Below are positions 1 to 7,957 of a stretch of DNA of 46,063 nucleotides, piece by piece. Made by a program: the position numbers and the translations under genes. The notes beneath the pieces are model-generated. The model ran no database searches. It was not told the DNA's origin and saw only the letters and a program-made list of their open reading frames with translations. The DNA is from an uncultured bacterium (lineage in GTDB: Bacteria; Planctomycetota; UBA1135), in assembly GCA_937919925.1 (NCBI GenBank), contig CALFOT010000087.1, positions 1-46,063 of the forward strand, in the 5' to 3' direction. Positions within the stretch are counted from its first letter, which is position 1, and every line of letters begins with the position of its first letter.

Positions 1-450
1 CAACGCGAGCAAGGCATAACCACCATCGAAGCTCGGCGTGAGCACCACATCAAAAATGGCAAGCGCCTCCCCCACACCCAATAACCAAGCTGCATCGATT
101 TCAGGGGCGTCGGTGCCGATGACTGCCGCCCAAGCTGGAGAATCGTGAGAAAAAGTTTGCTCGATAGCCGTTTGAAGACGCACACCCAGGTCGCCGTCAG
201 GCTGCGCCAGCACTGCAGCAGCGCCCTTTAGCCATGTTGCAGAAGCGGCGATCTGGGTTCCCGGAGAAATCCACAACATGCGCCGGAAGTCCTGGCAAGC
301 GAGCCCAGCCCACAGCTGCTCCACCATCTGGCGATACACCTCGCGCGCCGCCGCCTGCCCCAAATCTGCGGAAAGGCGCGTTTTCACCGGCCCAGAAGCC
401 CACCAACGGGTCATGACCAACACCGCCGGTAGCGTGGTGTGAAGATTCAT
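1..450 (-). CDS. TIGR04282-type arsenosugar glycosyltransferase (3' end outside window)
   Basis: Reading in from an ATG at 448-450, the frame stays open for 150 codons to the window edge, so the C-terminus is missing. The translation carries the nucleotidyl-sugar-transferase-like marks of the TIGR04282 family (DUF2064-like, GT-A fold): an early PVKTRLS motif (residues about 22-28), VIGTDAPE near residue 117 and PSFDGGYALLAL at the visible end, matching the family's usual VKTRL, IGSDCP and EDGGY motifs. NCBI names this family as an arsenosugar biosynthesis glycosyltransferase. It starts 39 bases from the divergent DUF547-arsM-arsS run, which is the context expected for that role: transfer of a sugar during arsenosugar assembly (inference). 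Alternative: another member of the wider DUF2064 family with a different acceptor. Confidence 0.8.
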   Translation of the reverse strand, partial: MNLHTTLPAVLVMTRWWASGPVKTRLSADLGQAAAREVYRQMVEQLWAGLACQDFRRMLWISPGTQIAASATWLKGAAAVLAQPDGDLGVRLQTAIEQTFSHDSPAWAAVIGTDAPEIDAAWLLGVGEALAIFDVVLTPSFDGGYALLAL

Positions 451-489
451 GGAAATATCTTGTCACACACGGCCATACAAGTCGAATCC

Positions 490-1359
490 ATGACCATGAG
501 AGGGAAATTTCTTCTACGAACTTTGTTGACCGCCGCAGTGCTCTTCGGGGGAGGAGCCTTGCCCGCGCAGGAATCTAGTGTTCCAGACGCAGCAGCGGCG
601 ATCAGCATTTTTAACCACGAGCACGCGATTTGGAGCGGCTTGCTCAAAGATTTTGTGCACGAAGGCGGTTTGGTCGATTACCAAGGCCTGGCGCGCCGCC
701 GTGGAGAGCTGGATGCTTACTTGCACGGTTTGGAAGTTGTGACGCCCGCCGATTTCGCCAAATGGACCGCTCCCCAGCGCCAGGCTTTGTGGATCAATGC
801 CTACAACGCTTACGCAGTGCGCTTGATTCTGGACCACTACCCGGTGGATTCGATTAAAGACCTGGGTGGCATGTTTTCGAGTGTGTTCTCCAAGGAAATC
901 ATTCCGCTGCAGCGTTTGGCTGATGTGGATCCGCGCAGTCAAGCTGGTGGGTCAGACAAGCTCACCCTAGGCGAAGTCGAGCACGACATTCTGGCCAAGA
1001 TTTCGAAGAAGCCTTTGTTTCATTTTGCCATTGTGTGTGCTTCCTGGAGCTGCCCGGAACTCCTTAATGAGGCTTACACGGCAAACAAGCTAAACAAACA
1101 ACTTGAGCAGCAAGCGCGTCATTTCCTTGCCGATGACGAAAAAAATAACCAGCAAATCCAGGGTGGAAGACTGCGTGTTTCAAAAATTTTCGATTGGGCT
1201 GAAGATGAATTAGAAACATACCCCGGTGGTATTCGTGGCCTTATCAAAGACTTCGGCCCAGCCAGCGTGGTGGATGCTGTGGATTTCGGCAAGGTGAAAT
1301 GGCAGTATCGCGACTATGATTGGTCGCTGAACGAATGGAAAACCCCGCCAACCAAGTGA
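490..1359 (+). CDS. DUF547 exported protein
   Basis: A 289-residue protein. I take the ATG at 490 (a second ATG lies at 496) because the sequence that follows is a signal peptide: MTMRGK, a hydrophobic stretch LLTAAVLFGGGAL and a likely cleavage after PAQ. An upstream ATG at 439 would put 17 polar residues before it. The mature part has DUF547 hallmarks: WINAYNAYAV with VDSIKDLGG, then FAIVCASWSCPEL, and a C-terminal RDYDWSLN. DUF547 has no proven activity; a papain-like or transglutaminase-like fold with an active Cys has been suggested for it. It is the first gene of the arsenic run, stopping 2 bases before the arsM start, so it is probably co-transcribed. It probably acts in the periplasm. 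Confidence 0.85.
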   Translation: MTMRGKFLLRTLLTAAVLFGGGALPAQESSVPDAAAAISIFNHEHAIWSGLLKDFVHEGGLVDYQGLARRRGELDAYLHGLEVVTPADFAKWTAPQRQALWINAYNAYAVRLILDHYPVDSIKDLGGMFSSVFSKEIIPLQRLADVDPRSQAGGSDKLTLGEVEHDILAKISKKPLFHFAIVCASWSCPELLNEAYTANKLNKQLEQQARHFLADDEKNNQQIQGGRLRVSKIFDWAEDELETYPGGIRGLIKDFGPASVVDAVDFGKVKWQYRDYDWSLNEWKTPPTK

Positions 1360-1361
1360 AA

Positions 1362-2273
1362 ATGAATCTCGATCAAGACGAAGTTACGCGTGCCGTCGCC
1401 GACCGCTACGCTGCCGGTGCGCAAGCTGTGGAAAACGAGTTGTGTTGTCCAGTGGACTACAATGCTCAGTACTTAAAGGTGATGCCCGCCGAAATTCTTG
1501 AGCGTGATTACGGCTGCGGAGATCCTTCCAAATATTTGCAGCCCGGCGAGACCGTGCTCGACTTGGGCTCCGGTGGTGGCAAGATTTGTTACATCGCCAG
1601 TCAAGTCGTTGGCAAGGAAGGGCGCGTGATTGGCGTGGATATGACTCCAGATATGTTGGATCTTGCGCGCCGCCATCAAGCCGCCGTTGCCGAAAAGATT
1701 GGTTGGAGCAATGTTAAATTTTTGCGCGGACGCATTGAAGATTTAGAACTCAACTACGATCGTTTGGATCAGTGGTTACGCGCCAATCCGGTCACGGATG
1801 TGGCCAGCTACGAGGCCATGGAAGCGGAACGCGAACGTTTGTGCCGCGACGAACCTTTGGTGGCCAGTGATTCCATGGATGCCGTAGTTTCGAATTGCGT
1901 GTTGAATTTGGTGGCACCAGATTTTAAACGCCAGCTGTTTGCGGAGATTTTCCGCGTGCTGAAAGAAGGCGGGCGCGCAGTGATTAGCGATATTGTTGCC
2001 GCGCAGGAAGTACCGCTTGCCATGCAGCAAGATCCGGAACTGTGGTCTGGCTGCATCTCCGGCGCGTTTGAAGAACAAGCTTTTCACGACGCCTTCGTGG
2101 CAGCCGGCTTTAGCGATATCGAAATCTTGGTGCGGCAAGAGCAGCCGTGGCGGGTGGTTAGCGGCATTGAGTTTCGTTCCGTCACCCTGGCAGCCTACAA
2201 AGGCAAAGGTGGACGGCGGCTCGAAGCCGAGGCCACAGACGGTGGCTGCTCTCCCAAGGGTGGCTGTTGCTAA
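1362..2273 (+). CDS. arsM: ArsM-like arsenite S-adenosylmethionine methyltransferase
   Basis: A 303-residue class I methyltransferase. The SAM-binding motif is VLDLGSGGGK (about 65-74), followed by VIGVDMTPDML. ArsM enzymes bind As(III) through conserved cysteines. Here they appear as LCCPV (28-29), YGCGD (52), a SNCVLNL Cys and a WSGCISGAF Cys, the spacing known for the family. The tail GGCSPKGGCC adds more thiols. The protein would methylate arsenite in the cytoplasm to feed ArsS. Start: ATG 1362 lies just after the DUF547 stop; ATG 1335 in the same frame would overlap it. The stop TAA shares one base with the arsS ATG, so translation is probably coupled. Confidence 0.88.
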   Translation: MNLDQDEVTRAVADRYAAGAQAVENELCCPVDYNAQYLKVMPAEILERDYGCGDPSKYLQPGETVLDLGSGGGKICYIASQVVGKEGRVIGVDMTPDMLDLARRHQAAVAEKIGWSNVKFLRGRIEDLELNYDRLDQWLRANPVTDVASYEAMEAERERLCRDEPLVASDSMDAVVSNCVLNLVAPDFKRQLFAEIFRVLKEGGRAVISDIVAAQEVPLAMQQDPELWSGCISGAFEEQAFHDAFVAAGFSDIEILVRQEQPWRVVSGIEFRSVTLAAYKGKGGRRLEAEATDGGCSPKGGCC

Positions 2274-3280
2274 TGAACCCAGGTTTTTCTGGCGCGGCAC
2301 CGGCGGAGCAGACCACTTTCGGTCTGTTCCCGGCAATTCGCAAGTCCAGGGTAGAAATCTTGCAGTTCAACATTGGACGCCTGTGCAATCAGGCTTGCCA
2401 CCACTGCCATGTGGATAGCAGCCCCAAACGGAGTGGCCCCGAAGATAATGCTTCGCCACTGCTCATCGATCAGGTATTGGAGTTGTTGCGCCGCGAGCCA
2501 GCATTACATACCTTGGATATCACTGGTGGCGCGCCCGAGATGAACTCTAGTTTCACGCGCCTCGTGATGGGCGCGCGCGCGCTAGGCCGCCAAGTTTTAG
2601 TGCGGCATAATCTCACGGTGCAGGAACTTGATGGCCAAGAAAATTTGGTCAGTTTTTTTGCCGAACAGCAAGTAGTTTTGTTTTGCTCGTTACCTTGTTA
2701 CTTGGAAGACAATGTGGATGAGCAACGCGGCAACGGGGTCTTTGAGGCCAGTATTCGCGGATTGCAACGCTTAAACGCTGCCGGCTTTGGAGTCGAAAAC
2801 AGTGGCCTGGAACTCCATTTGGTTTACAACCCGCAAGGCCCAGTGCTGCCGCCACCGCAGGCAGCGTTGCAGGAAGATTACAAACGGGAACTTGCTGCCC
2901 GTTTTGATATTCACTTCCACCAATTGTTGGCGATCACCAATCAACCGATTCACCGCTTCCGCAGTGCCTTAGAGCGCCGCGGCCAATTAGATGAATACGC
3001 GGCATTGTTACGTGAGAACTTCAATCCGCTCACTTTAAACGCCTTGATGTGCCGCAATGCCGTCAGCCTGCGGTGGGATGGTAAGTTGTTCGATTGCGAT
3101 TTCAATTTGGTGAGCGATTTGCCTTTGCGCGATGCACGCGGACTAGAGATGCAACTCGGCATGCTCTTAGAGCCGGGGGGTGTCCAGCGCTTAGCGCAGT
3201 TGTCCATAGCCGTAGATCAACATTGCTTCGCCTGTACCGCCGGCTGTGGTTCCAGTTGCGGCGGCACACTGACAGGATAA
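2273..3280 (+). CDS. arsS: ArsS-like radical SAM arsenosugar enzyme
   Basis: A 335-residue radical SAM protein starting at an ATG that overlaps the arsM stop (TAATG). The [4Fe-4S]/SAM motif is CNQACHHC (about residues 39-46). The Cys-rich C-terminus HCFACTAGCGSSCGG is the signature of TIGR04167, the radical SAM/Cys-rich family now called ArsS. ArsS is proposed to add a 5'-deoxyadenosyl group to dimethylarsenite, giving the precursor of arsenosugars. Some relatives carry selenocysteine in the C-terminal motif; here that position is read as ordinary TGC cysteine. The family also has a DUF3641 region downstream of the SAM core, consistent with the CRNAVSLRWDGKLFDCDFN stretch. Placement directly after arsM supports the assignment. 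Confidence 0.9.
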   Translation: MNPGFSGAAPAEQTTFGLFPAIRKSRVEILQFNIGRLCNQACHHCHVDSSPKRSGPEDNASPLLIDQVLELLRREPALHTLDITGGAPEMNSSFTRLVMGARALGRQVLVRHNLTVQELDGQENLVSFFAEQQVVLFCSLPCYLEDNVDEQRGNGVFEASIRGLQRLNAAGFGVENSGLELHLVYNPQGPVLPPPQAALQEDYKRELAARFDIHFHQLLAITNQPIHRFRSALERRGQLDEYAALLRENFNPLTLNALMCRNAVSLRWDGKLFDCDFNLVSDLPLRDARGLEMQLGMLLEPGGVQRLAQLSIAVDQHCFACTAGCGSSCGGTLTG

Positions 3281-3320
3281 TCGCGTCACAACCTAAGTTG
3301 TGGAGCGAAACCCAGGCGAG

Positions 3321-4019
3321 ATGAAAAAAATCCTTCTGTTCGTGGCGATCATCGCCGCTGCCCTAGCCGCCTGGTTTTTGTACCTGCAAAACCACTTGCC
3401 CGCATTGATGGAATGGGTGCGAGAGCAAGGCCTGTGGGGCGCCATCGTCGTGGGCCTCGGCTACGCTATTGCTACTGTTCTGATGATTCCAGGCTCACTC
3501 GTCACGCTGTTGATTGGCGCCATTTATGGCCCATGGATCGGTACCGCCGTAGTTTCACCGGCATCGGTACTCGGAGCCGCGCTGGCTTTTCAACTCGGAC
3601 GCGGCGTCTTTCGCGGGGCGATTGAAAACAAAATGGCGGGCAACGTGCGCTTCGCTGCTCTGCAAGGTGCGATTGAGAAACAGGGTTTCAAAATCCTCAC
3701 TCTGGTGCGTTTATCACCCGTCTTTCCGTTCACGGTAGTGAACTACGCCTTTGGTTTAACCCGCGTTTCATTCAGCACCTATGTGCTCGGATCTTTCCTT
3801 GGTATGTTGCCAGGCACACTGATGTATGTGTATCTCGGTTCTGCAGTCGGCGACATCGCCACTCTATCCAGCGAAGGCGTAGGTGATGCCGGCTGGCAAG
3901 GCGAAGTGTTGAAATGGGGCGGGTTGGCTGCCACTGTGATTGTCACAATTTTTATCACCCGCGTAGCCCGCAAGGCTTTAGCCAACGCGGCCCCAGAAAC
4001 TCAAATCACCGCGAATTAA
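3321..4019 (+). CDS. TVP38/TMEM64 (DedA-like) membrane protein
   Basis: A 232-residue membrane protein. The ATG at 3321 follows an AGGCGAG ribosome-binding site and begins MKKILLFVAIIAAALAA, a first membrane helix; a GTG at 3300 is less likely. Further helices surround VLMIPGSLVTLLIGAIYG, the SNARE-associated/TVP38 signature, then a reentrant-like VRLSPVFPFTVVNYAFGLT and GSFLGMLPGTLMYVYLGS. Family members are thought to move lipids or small molecules across membranes. The gene often sits beside flavoprotein disulfide reductases and arsenic or mercury genes, and here it is followed by one after 2 bases. Its role in the arsenic pathway is unknown. Confidence 0.88.
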   Translation: MKKILLFVAIIAAALAAWFLYLQNHLPALMEWVREQGLWGAIVVGLGYAIATVLMIPGSLVTLLIGAIYGPWIGTAVVSPASVLGAALAFQLGRGVFRGAIENKMAGNVRFAALQGAIEKQGFKILTLVRLSPVFPFTVVNYAFGLTRVSFSTYVLGSFLGMLPGTLMYVYLGSAVGDIATLSSEGVGDAGWQGEVLKWGGLAATVIVTIFITRVARKALANAAPETQITAN

Positions 4020-4021
4020 TC

Positions 4022-4486
4022 ATGGTTCTACTTCACGACGATGCCTTTGATCAAGAGCTACTTGCGCAAGTTGCGCCGCAAGATTGGGTGAATCCTAAAC
4101 CGCATGCGCGGTACGACATGGTGGTTCTAGGTGGCGGCACTGCCGGATTGATTTCTGCGGCGATTGCCGCCGGACTTGGCGCCAGGGTTGCCTTGATTGA
4201 GCGCGATTTACTGGGTGGCGATTGTTTGAACTACGGCTGCGTGCCGTCGAAAGGATTGTTGTCGGTTTCCCGGCGCCTTGGCATTTTGCGCCGCGGTCAT
4301 GATTACGGCATTGCCCCAGCGGCTGGGAACGCCGATTTCGGCGCGGTGATGACACGGATGCGACGCTTACGAGCTGGCATCAGCCATCACGATGGCGCCG
4401 CACGCTTCACCGCACTCGGGGTTGATGTGTTTCTCGGCAAAGGGCGTTTCACCGCTGAGGATGCCGTCGAAATCATGACGCAATGA
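4022..4486 (+). pseudogene. Truncated mercuric-reductase-like FAD disulfide oxidoreductase
   Basis: The ATG at 4022 opens 154 codons. The sequence begins like a class I pyridine nucleotide-disulfide oxidoreductase: a Rossmann FAD motif VVLGGGTAG (about 37-45), IERDLLGGDC and the redox-active pair NYGCVPSK. Full members are about 470-510 residues with NADPH and dimerisation domains. Here similarity stops near AEDAVEI (about 4473), and four more codons lead to a stop. The missing part is not found downstream; instead the DNA becomes the N-terminal end of argD on the other strand. The FAD and disulfide parts alone are not expected to work as an enzyme. It is the last gene of the arsenic run. Confidence 0.8.
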
Positions 4487-4596
4487 CCACCGTAGAGGTC
4501 AAGAAAACTGCTGCCGTCCGTGCCACGGAAGTGATTCCCTCGCGCTTGTTCAAGCATTTGGGGAAGGCGTTTGTATGCGGGAAATTCTTGCAACAT
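4477..4596 (-). pseudogene. argD: Truncated argD (acetylornithine aminotransferase N-terminus)
   Basis: On the minus strand a start at 4596 has a good AGGTGA ribosome-binding site five bases upstream and lies 17 bases after the argC stop, the usual place for argD. The first 39 codons read MLQEFPAYKRLP, then LEQARG, then TDGSSFLDLYGGHCV, which is the N-terminal arm of class III acetylornithine/ornithine aminotransferases. After GGHCV the expected (I)S-x-GH-x-HP block is replaced by an unrelated frame antisense to the flavoprotein gene, ending at a stop near 4387. About 90% of the enzyme, including the PLP lysine, is missing. The real gene must be cut here by deletion or misassembly. Confidence 0.75.
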
Positions 4597-4613
4597 GGAA
4601 GTCACCTAATGAT

Positions 4614-5654
4614 TTAGTATCCCAGGCCCGCAAGCGGCAGACCGGTAGTTTCGGGAAGGCCAAACATCAAATTGAGGCACTGCAAACCTTGACCGGCACC
4701 CCCTTTGATGGTGTTATCGAGGGCTACAAAAACTTGCGCAAAGCCGGTGCGTTGATGCCAGCCGATGGCGGCACGGTTGCTGCCCACAACGGCGCGTAAA
4801 TGCGGTGCTTGAGCGGCGCAAAGTTCAACGAAGGGAGATGCGCAATATTGGCGATCAAAGGCCTCTTGCAGCTGCTCGGGAGTGACCCCACTGTGCAAGG
4901 GAAGGTGCGCGGTCAGGTAAATGCCGCGCCCCAAAGGAGCAGAGTAGGGCAAAAAAACCAACGATGGCGCCACCAGGAAATTCCGCGCGTGGCATAACTC
5001 TTTTTCATGGCGGTGACCGTCTAGCGCGTAGGGATGAAAATCGTTACGGCGATACGGGTGGTGCGTGCCGGGCTGCGCTTGCGCGCCGCTACCGCTCGAT
5101 GCAGTAACACCATGCAAAATCAGCGGCTGCCCGGCTTGCAGTAATCCAGCACGCTCCAATGGCAGGACGGCTAATTGCATGGCGGTAGCAAAACAACCTG
5201 CGACCGCAACCCGACGGCTACTTGCAGGGAGCGGGTGCAGCTCCGGCAAACCATAATGCCAGATTTGCTCGGAGTGAATTCCTGAATCTTCAAGCGGGCC
5301 GAGGCGATGATCCTCCGAGAGATCAATGACGCGCAAGGCGTCGCAATCCACTTCGAGCAGCGCCAAATCCAGTTGCAGTTGCAGCCACAATTTTTTGGCG
5401 ACGCCATGCGGAGTTGCCAAAATCACCGCGGCGGGCCCGCGTAATAAAGCCTCTGCCAATGCATCTGGCAATTCCGTTAAAGCACGCACGGTTTGCTGCT
5501 GCGGCAAATGCGGATGCACAACACGCAGATCAGCCAACGGCGTGCGCGAAAAAGCATGGCACTCCACAACGTTTGGGTGAGCCGCCGCTAAGCGTAAAGT
5601 CTCGGCGGCCAACAACCCCTTGGCACCAACCACAAATAGCGCGATGGATTTCAA
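4614..5654 (-). CDS. argC: N-acetyl-gamma-glutamyl-phosphate reductase
   Basis: A 346-residue protein for the third step of arginine synthesis, NADPH reduction of N-acetylglutamyl phosphate to the semialdehyde. The N-terminal Rossmann start is short and unusual (FVVGAKGLLAAETLRL, where most have GASGYTGAEL). The catalytic Cys is C154 in VAGCFATAMQL; the P before G seen in most ArgC proteins is absent. The C-terminal LDNTIKGGAGQGLQ and NLMFGLPETTGL match the family's VDNLVKGA(A/S)GQA and NLMFG motifs. It overlaps the preceding P-loop gene by four bases and is followed by argD, so it belongs to the arg operon. Confidence 0.92.
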   Translation of the reverse strand: MKSIALFVVGAKGLLAAETLRLAAAHPNVVECHAFSRTPLADLRVVHPHLPQQQTVRALTELPDALAEALLRGPAAVILATPHGVAKKLWLQLQLDLALLEVDCDALRVIDLSEDHRLGPLEDSGIHSEQIWHYGLPELHPLPASSRRVAVAGCFATAMQLAVLPLERAGLLQAGQPLILHGVTASSGSGAQAQPGTHHPYRRNDFHPYALDGHRHEKELCHARNFLVAPSLVFLPYSAPLGRGIYLTAHLPLHSGVTPEQLQEAFDRQYCASPFVELCAAQAPHLRAVVGSNRAAIGWHQRTGFAQVFVALDNTIKGGAGQGLQCLNLMFGLPETTGLPLAGLGY

Positions 5655-6703
5655 ACTTCTACACCCTTTAGCAATGCCAACACCGGCGCCACGAGTTGGG
5701 CCGGATTCAGTAAGGCATTGGCAGCTGGAAGATCTAAACGGTCGCGGCAGAAGCCAACCCCCACCGGCGTATCGGTAACCGGGCCAGTCACTATTGCGGG
5801 GCGAAGTCCAAAGCTTTCGTCTAAATCACGCACAGCACCCCAAGCGCCGACAGGATCATGCGCGCACAGCACAAAGGAATTGACAGCCGCACGAAAAGGT
5901 GCATCCGCAAGCAATGCGCGCACCCCATACGGCCCAAATAAGCCATCGCCGAGTTCCAACACGATGATATCGGGGGAGTGGTCGCAAAGATAGGAAATCA
6001 GCGAATGGGCTGCTCCAACGGCGGTTTCCTCACTAGAGGTGACCAAACCAAAATCGGTAAAGTTGGCTGTAAGGAAAGCGCCGTTGTCTTCCTGCATGAG
6101 CATGTCCCGACGGAGCGACACGCCGGTTAACTTGCCGCAAGCCACGCGAAAACCCTGGTCACTGAGTAGGGAAACCAAAGCACTAGATGCCGTCGTTTTG
6201 CCGGTATCCATGGATGTACCCACCAAGGCAACAATCGGCGGCAAGTGAAAGGGCATGGGAGCGGCATCCAGCGCATAAGCTTGAATCGATGCAGGCACCC
6301 CATGAGCGCGGGCGCCACTAGGGAAATCAAGGATTGCCCCCAGAATTTCTAAATCAAACGGTTCGCCCAACATGGGCACTCCGCCTACCGATTTACCAAT
6401 CACGCCGCCCATGTTGAGCAGCTGCAAGGTATCACCAACGTTCACCGAATCGGGCACCACCCCGGCAAATCCATGCAAGGCATGGCGAAAACCGAGCGCA
6501 CCCGCAATCACGTCGCCTGGGCGCAGCGGCACTTGTCGACCTTGCGGGTTTTCCAGCACGTTGTAAGTGCGGCGGGTGGTCAAAATGCGTGCGGCCACCA
6601 CCGTGCCAGCAACGGCAGGGATGACGTCACCCAGTATTGCTTGCGGACGCAACTGCAGACGACTAGTGACAGAAGCAATTTTTTGTAGGTGGATACGTTT
6701 CAT
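5651..6703 (-). CDS. P-loop NTPase-like protein of unknown function in the arg operon
   Basis: A 350-residue protein that I cannot assign to a characterised family. Residues about 20-110 look beta-rich (GDVIPAVAGTVVAARI, RPGDVIAGALG, VNVGDTLQLL). From about residue 157 a P-loop domain begins: VALVGTSMDTGKTT (Walker A GTSMDTGK, about 162-169) with a later DIIVLELGDGLFG that may be the Walker B region. The sequence around the P-loop recalls the SIMIBI class, including BioD and DUF1611 proteins. It overlaps argG (upstream) and argC (downstream) by four bases each, so it is translated as part of the arginine operon. No step of arginine synthesis is known to need such a protein; regulation, transport of a precursor or an amide/peptide ligase-like role are open guesses. 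Confidence 0.75.
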   Translation of the reverse strand: MKRIHLQKIASVTSRLQLRPQAILGDVIPAVAGTVVAARILTTRRTYNVLENPQGRQVPLRPGDVIAGALGFRHALHGFAGVVPDSVNVGDTLQLLNMGGVIGKSVGGVPMLGEPFDLEILGAILDFPSGARAHGVPASIQAYALDAAPMPFHLPPIVALVGTSMDTGKTTASSALVSLLSDQGFRVACGKLTGVSLRRDMLMQEDNGAFLTANFTDFGLVTSSEETAVGAAHSLISYLCDHSPDIIVLELGDGLFGPYGVRALLADAPFRAAVNSFVLCAHDPVGAWGAVRDLDESFGLRPAIVTGPVTDTPVGVGFCRDRLDLPAANALLNPAQLVAPVLALLKGVEV

Positions 6704-7875
6704 GACAAGCTGCTATACAGTTTGGAAGGCGTGGCCAGCACCCGGGCAAAAGCGAGAGGTGCATTGAGTTCGGCATTGCTGGCGGGCATTTCACCATAGA
6801 CGGCATCACTGGCCGACATCAGCGAAAACGCCGATTGGGAGCCCGTAACCTGCAGATTGCCGGGTGCAAGGTGCAAATAAACCTCTCCATTGACGCGCTG
6901 TTGGGTGGACTGAAACAAGGCTTCGAAATCACGCAACAACGGCGCCATCGATAATCCTTGATGGATATGCCGACCGTAAACTTCGCCTAGATGATCTTTC
7001 CAAAACCGCTGGTCTTCGGTCAAAACCAATTTTTCCAGTTCGCGGTGCGCGCTCAAGAGAATCTCGGCGGCCGGCGCTTCAAAAGCAATGCGCCCCTTGA
7101 TGCCGAGGATGGTATCGCCAAGGTGATAGCCACGGCCAACGCCACAAGCACCGCCGAGCTTATTTAAATGCTCAATCAGGTCTACCGGAGTCATGGTGAT
7201 ACCGTCACAGCTTTGCGGCTGACCCTGCTCAAAGCCAATGCAAAGACTGGTGGTGTGCGCACCGTCACGCGTCCATTGCCAGGCGTCGTCAGGTAAACCA
7301 CCGACACTACTGAGCATGGGGCCGCCACCGATGGTCAGTCCCCACAAGCCTGCGTTGACCGAATAGGCACCGCCACTTTGCGGCACCGGCAAACCACGCT
7401 GGATTAAATATTCAACCTGCTCGCTGCGTGCGATGGACAACTCGCGGATCGGTGCGAGCACCTGCAGATTTGGAGCGAGCACCGACAACGCTGCTTCAAA
7501 GCGAATTTGATCATTGCCAGCAGCCGTGCAACCGTGCGCGAGGGCGTCGAAATTCTCTGTCAATGCGATCTGCGCCAGCACCGCCGCCTGCAAACCCCGC
7601 TCGGCGCCGACACTCAACGGATAGATACCGCCACGCCGCACGTTGCCGGCAATCAACCAGCGCAGGACTTCCTGGTACAGACGATCGCGGGCATCGATAC
7701 AGCGCACCTCAGAGGCACCAAGCGCCAAACCATGTGCGTGCAGGCGCGCGCGGCCGGCAGAGTCTAAACCGCCACAATCCACCGTACAAGCCACGACTTC
7801 ATGCCCCACCTCGGCCATGGTGGCCAGCAGATAGGAGGTATCAAGACCACCTGAAAAGGCAAGAAGGATGCGCAT
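6700..7875 (-). CDS. argG: Argininosuccinate synthase
   Basis: A 391-residue enzyme that joins citrulline and aspartate using ATP. The N-terminal PP-loop is LLAFSGGLDTSYL (about residues 4-16). Further family marks are GNVRRGGIYPLSVGAERGLQ, LAHGCTAAGNDQIRFE and GRGYHLGDTILGIKGRIAFE. The form with IYPLSVGAERGLQ resembles the argG branch seen in Bacteroidota and some related phyla more than the E. coli type. It is the first structural gene after argR; the promoter and ARG-box-like sites in 7876-7960 sit directly before its ATG. The four-base overlap with the next gene indicates an operon. Confidence 0.95.
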   Translation of the reverse strand: MRILLAFSGGLDTSYLLATMAEVGHEVVACTVDCGGLDSAGRARLHAHGLALGASEVRCIDARDRLYQEVLRWLIAGNVRRGGIYPLSVGAERGLQAAVLAQIALTENFDALAHGCTAAGNDQIRFEAALSVLAPNLQVLAPIRELSIARSEQVEYLIQRGLPVPQSGGAYSVNAGLWGLTIGGGPMLSSVGGLPDDAWQWTRDGAHTTSLCIGFEQGQPQSCDGITMTPVDLIEHLNKLGGACGVGRGYHLGDTILGIKGRIAFEAPAAEILLSAHRELEKLVLTEDQRFWKDHLGEVYGRHIHQGLSMAPLLRDFEALFQSTQQRVNGEVYLHLAPGNLQVTGSQSAFSLMSASDAVYGEMPASNAELNAPLAFARVLATPSKLYSSLS

Positions 7876-7882
7876 GGCTCAG

Positions 7883-7911
7883 AGGATAAATATTCCACGA
7901 ATAGCGGTCAA
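7883..7911 (-). promoter_or_regulatory. Predicted arg operon promoter giving a nearly leaderless mRNA
   Basis: Read on the minus strand, TTGACC (7911-7906) is a near-consensus -35 box and TATCCT (7888-7883) a -10 box, with a 17-base spacer. The start of transcription would fall about one base before the argG ATG at 7875, leaving almost no leader, and no Shine-Dalgarno sequence is seen there. The -10 box lies inside the best ARG-box match. A second AT-rich possibility (TAATAT, near 7917-7922) lacks a good -35. Confidence 0.4.
7884..7895. promoter_or_regulatory. ARG-box-like ArgR operator
   Basis: GGATAAATATTC matches 11 of 12 positions of the core ArgR operator (GAAT-WWWW-ATTC), with one change in the left half. 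It overlaps the predicted -10 box of argG. ArgR binds pairs of such boxes when arginine is abundant, so this would be the repressing site. Confidence 0.5.
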
Positions 7912-7926
7912 TAGCTAATATTATGT

Positions 7927-7957
7927 GAATAAATACGATGTTACTGAATATTTTACT
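7927..7957. promoter_or_regulatory. Two weaker ARG-box half-site matches
   Basis: TGAATAAAT (7926-7934) and TGAATATTT (7945-7953) each contain the left ARG half-site TGAAT followed by A/T bases, but lack a good ATTCA right half. They are 19 bases apart, close to the spacing of paired ARG boxes, and lie between the argR stop and the argG promoter. Confidence 0.35.

Noticed and set aside
3210-3280. Possible selenocysteine in ArsS
   Set aside because: The C-terminal Cys-rich motif is read through with ordinary TGC/TGT codons and no in-frame TGA is inside it.
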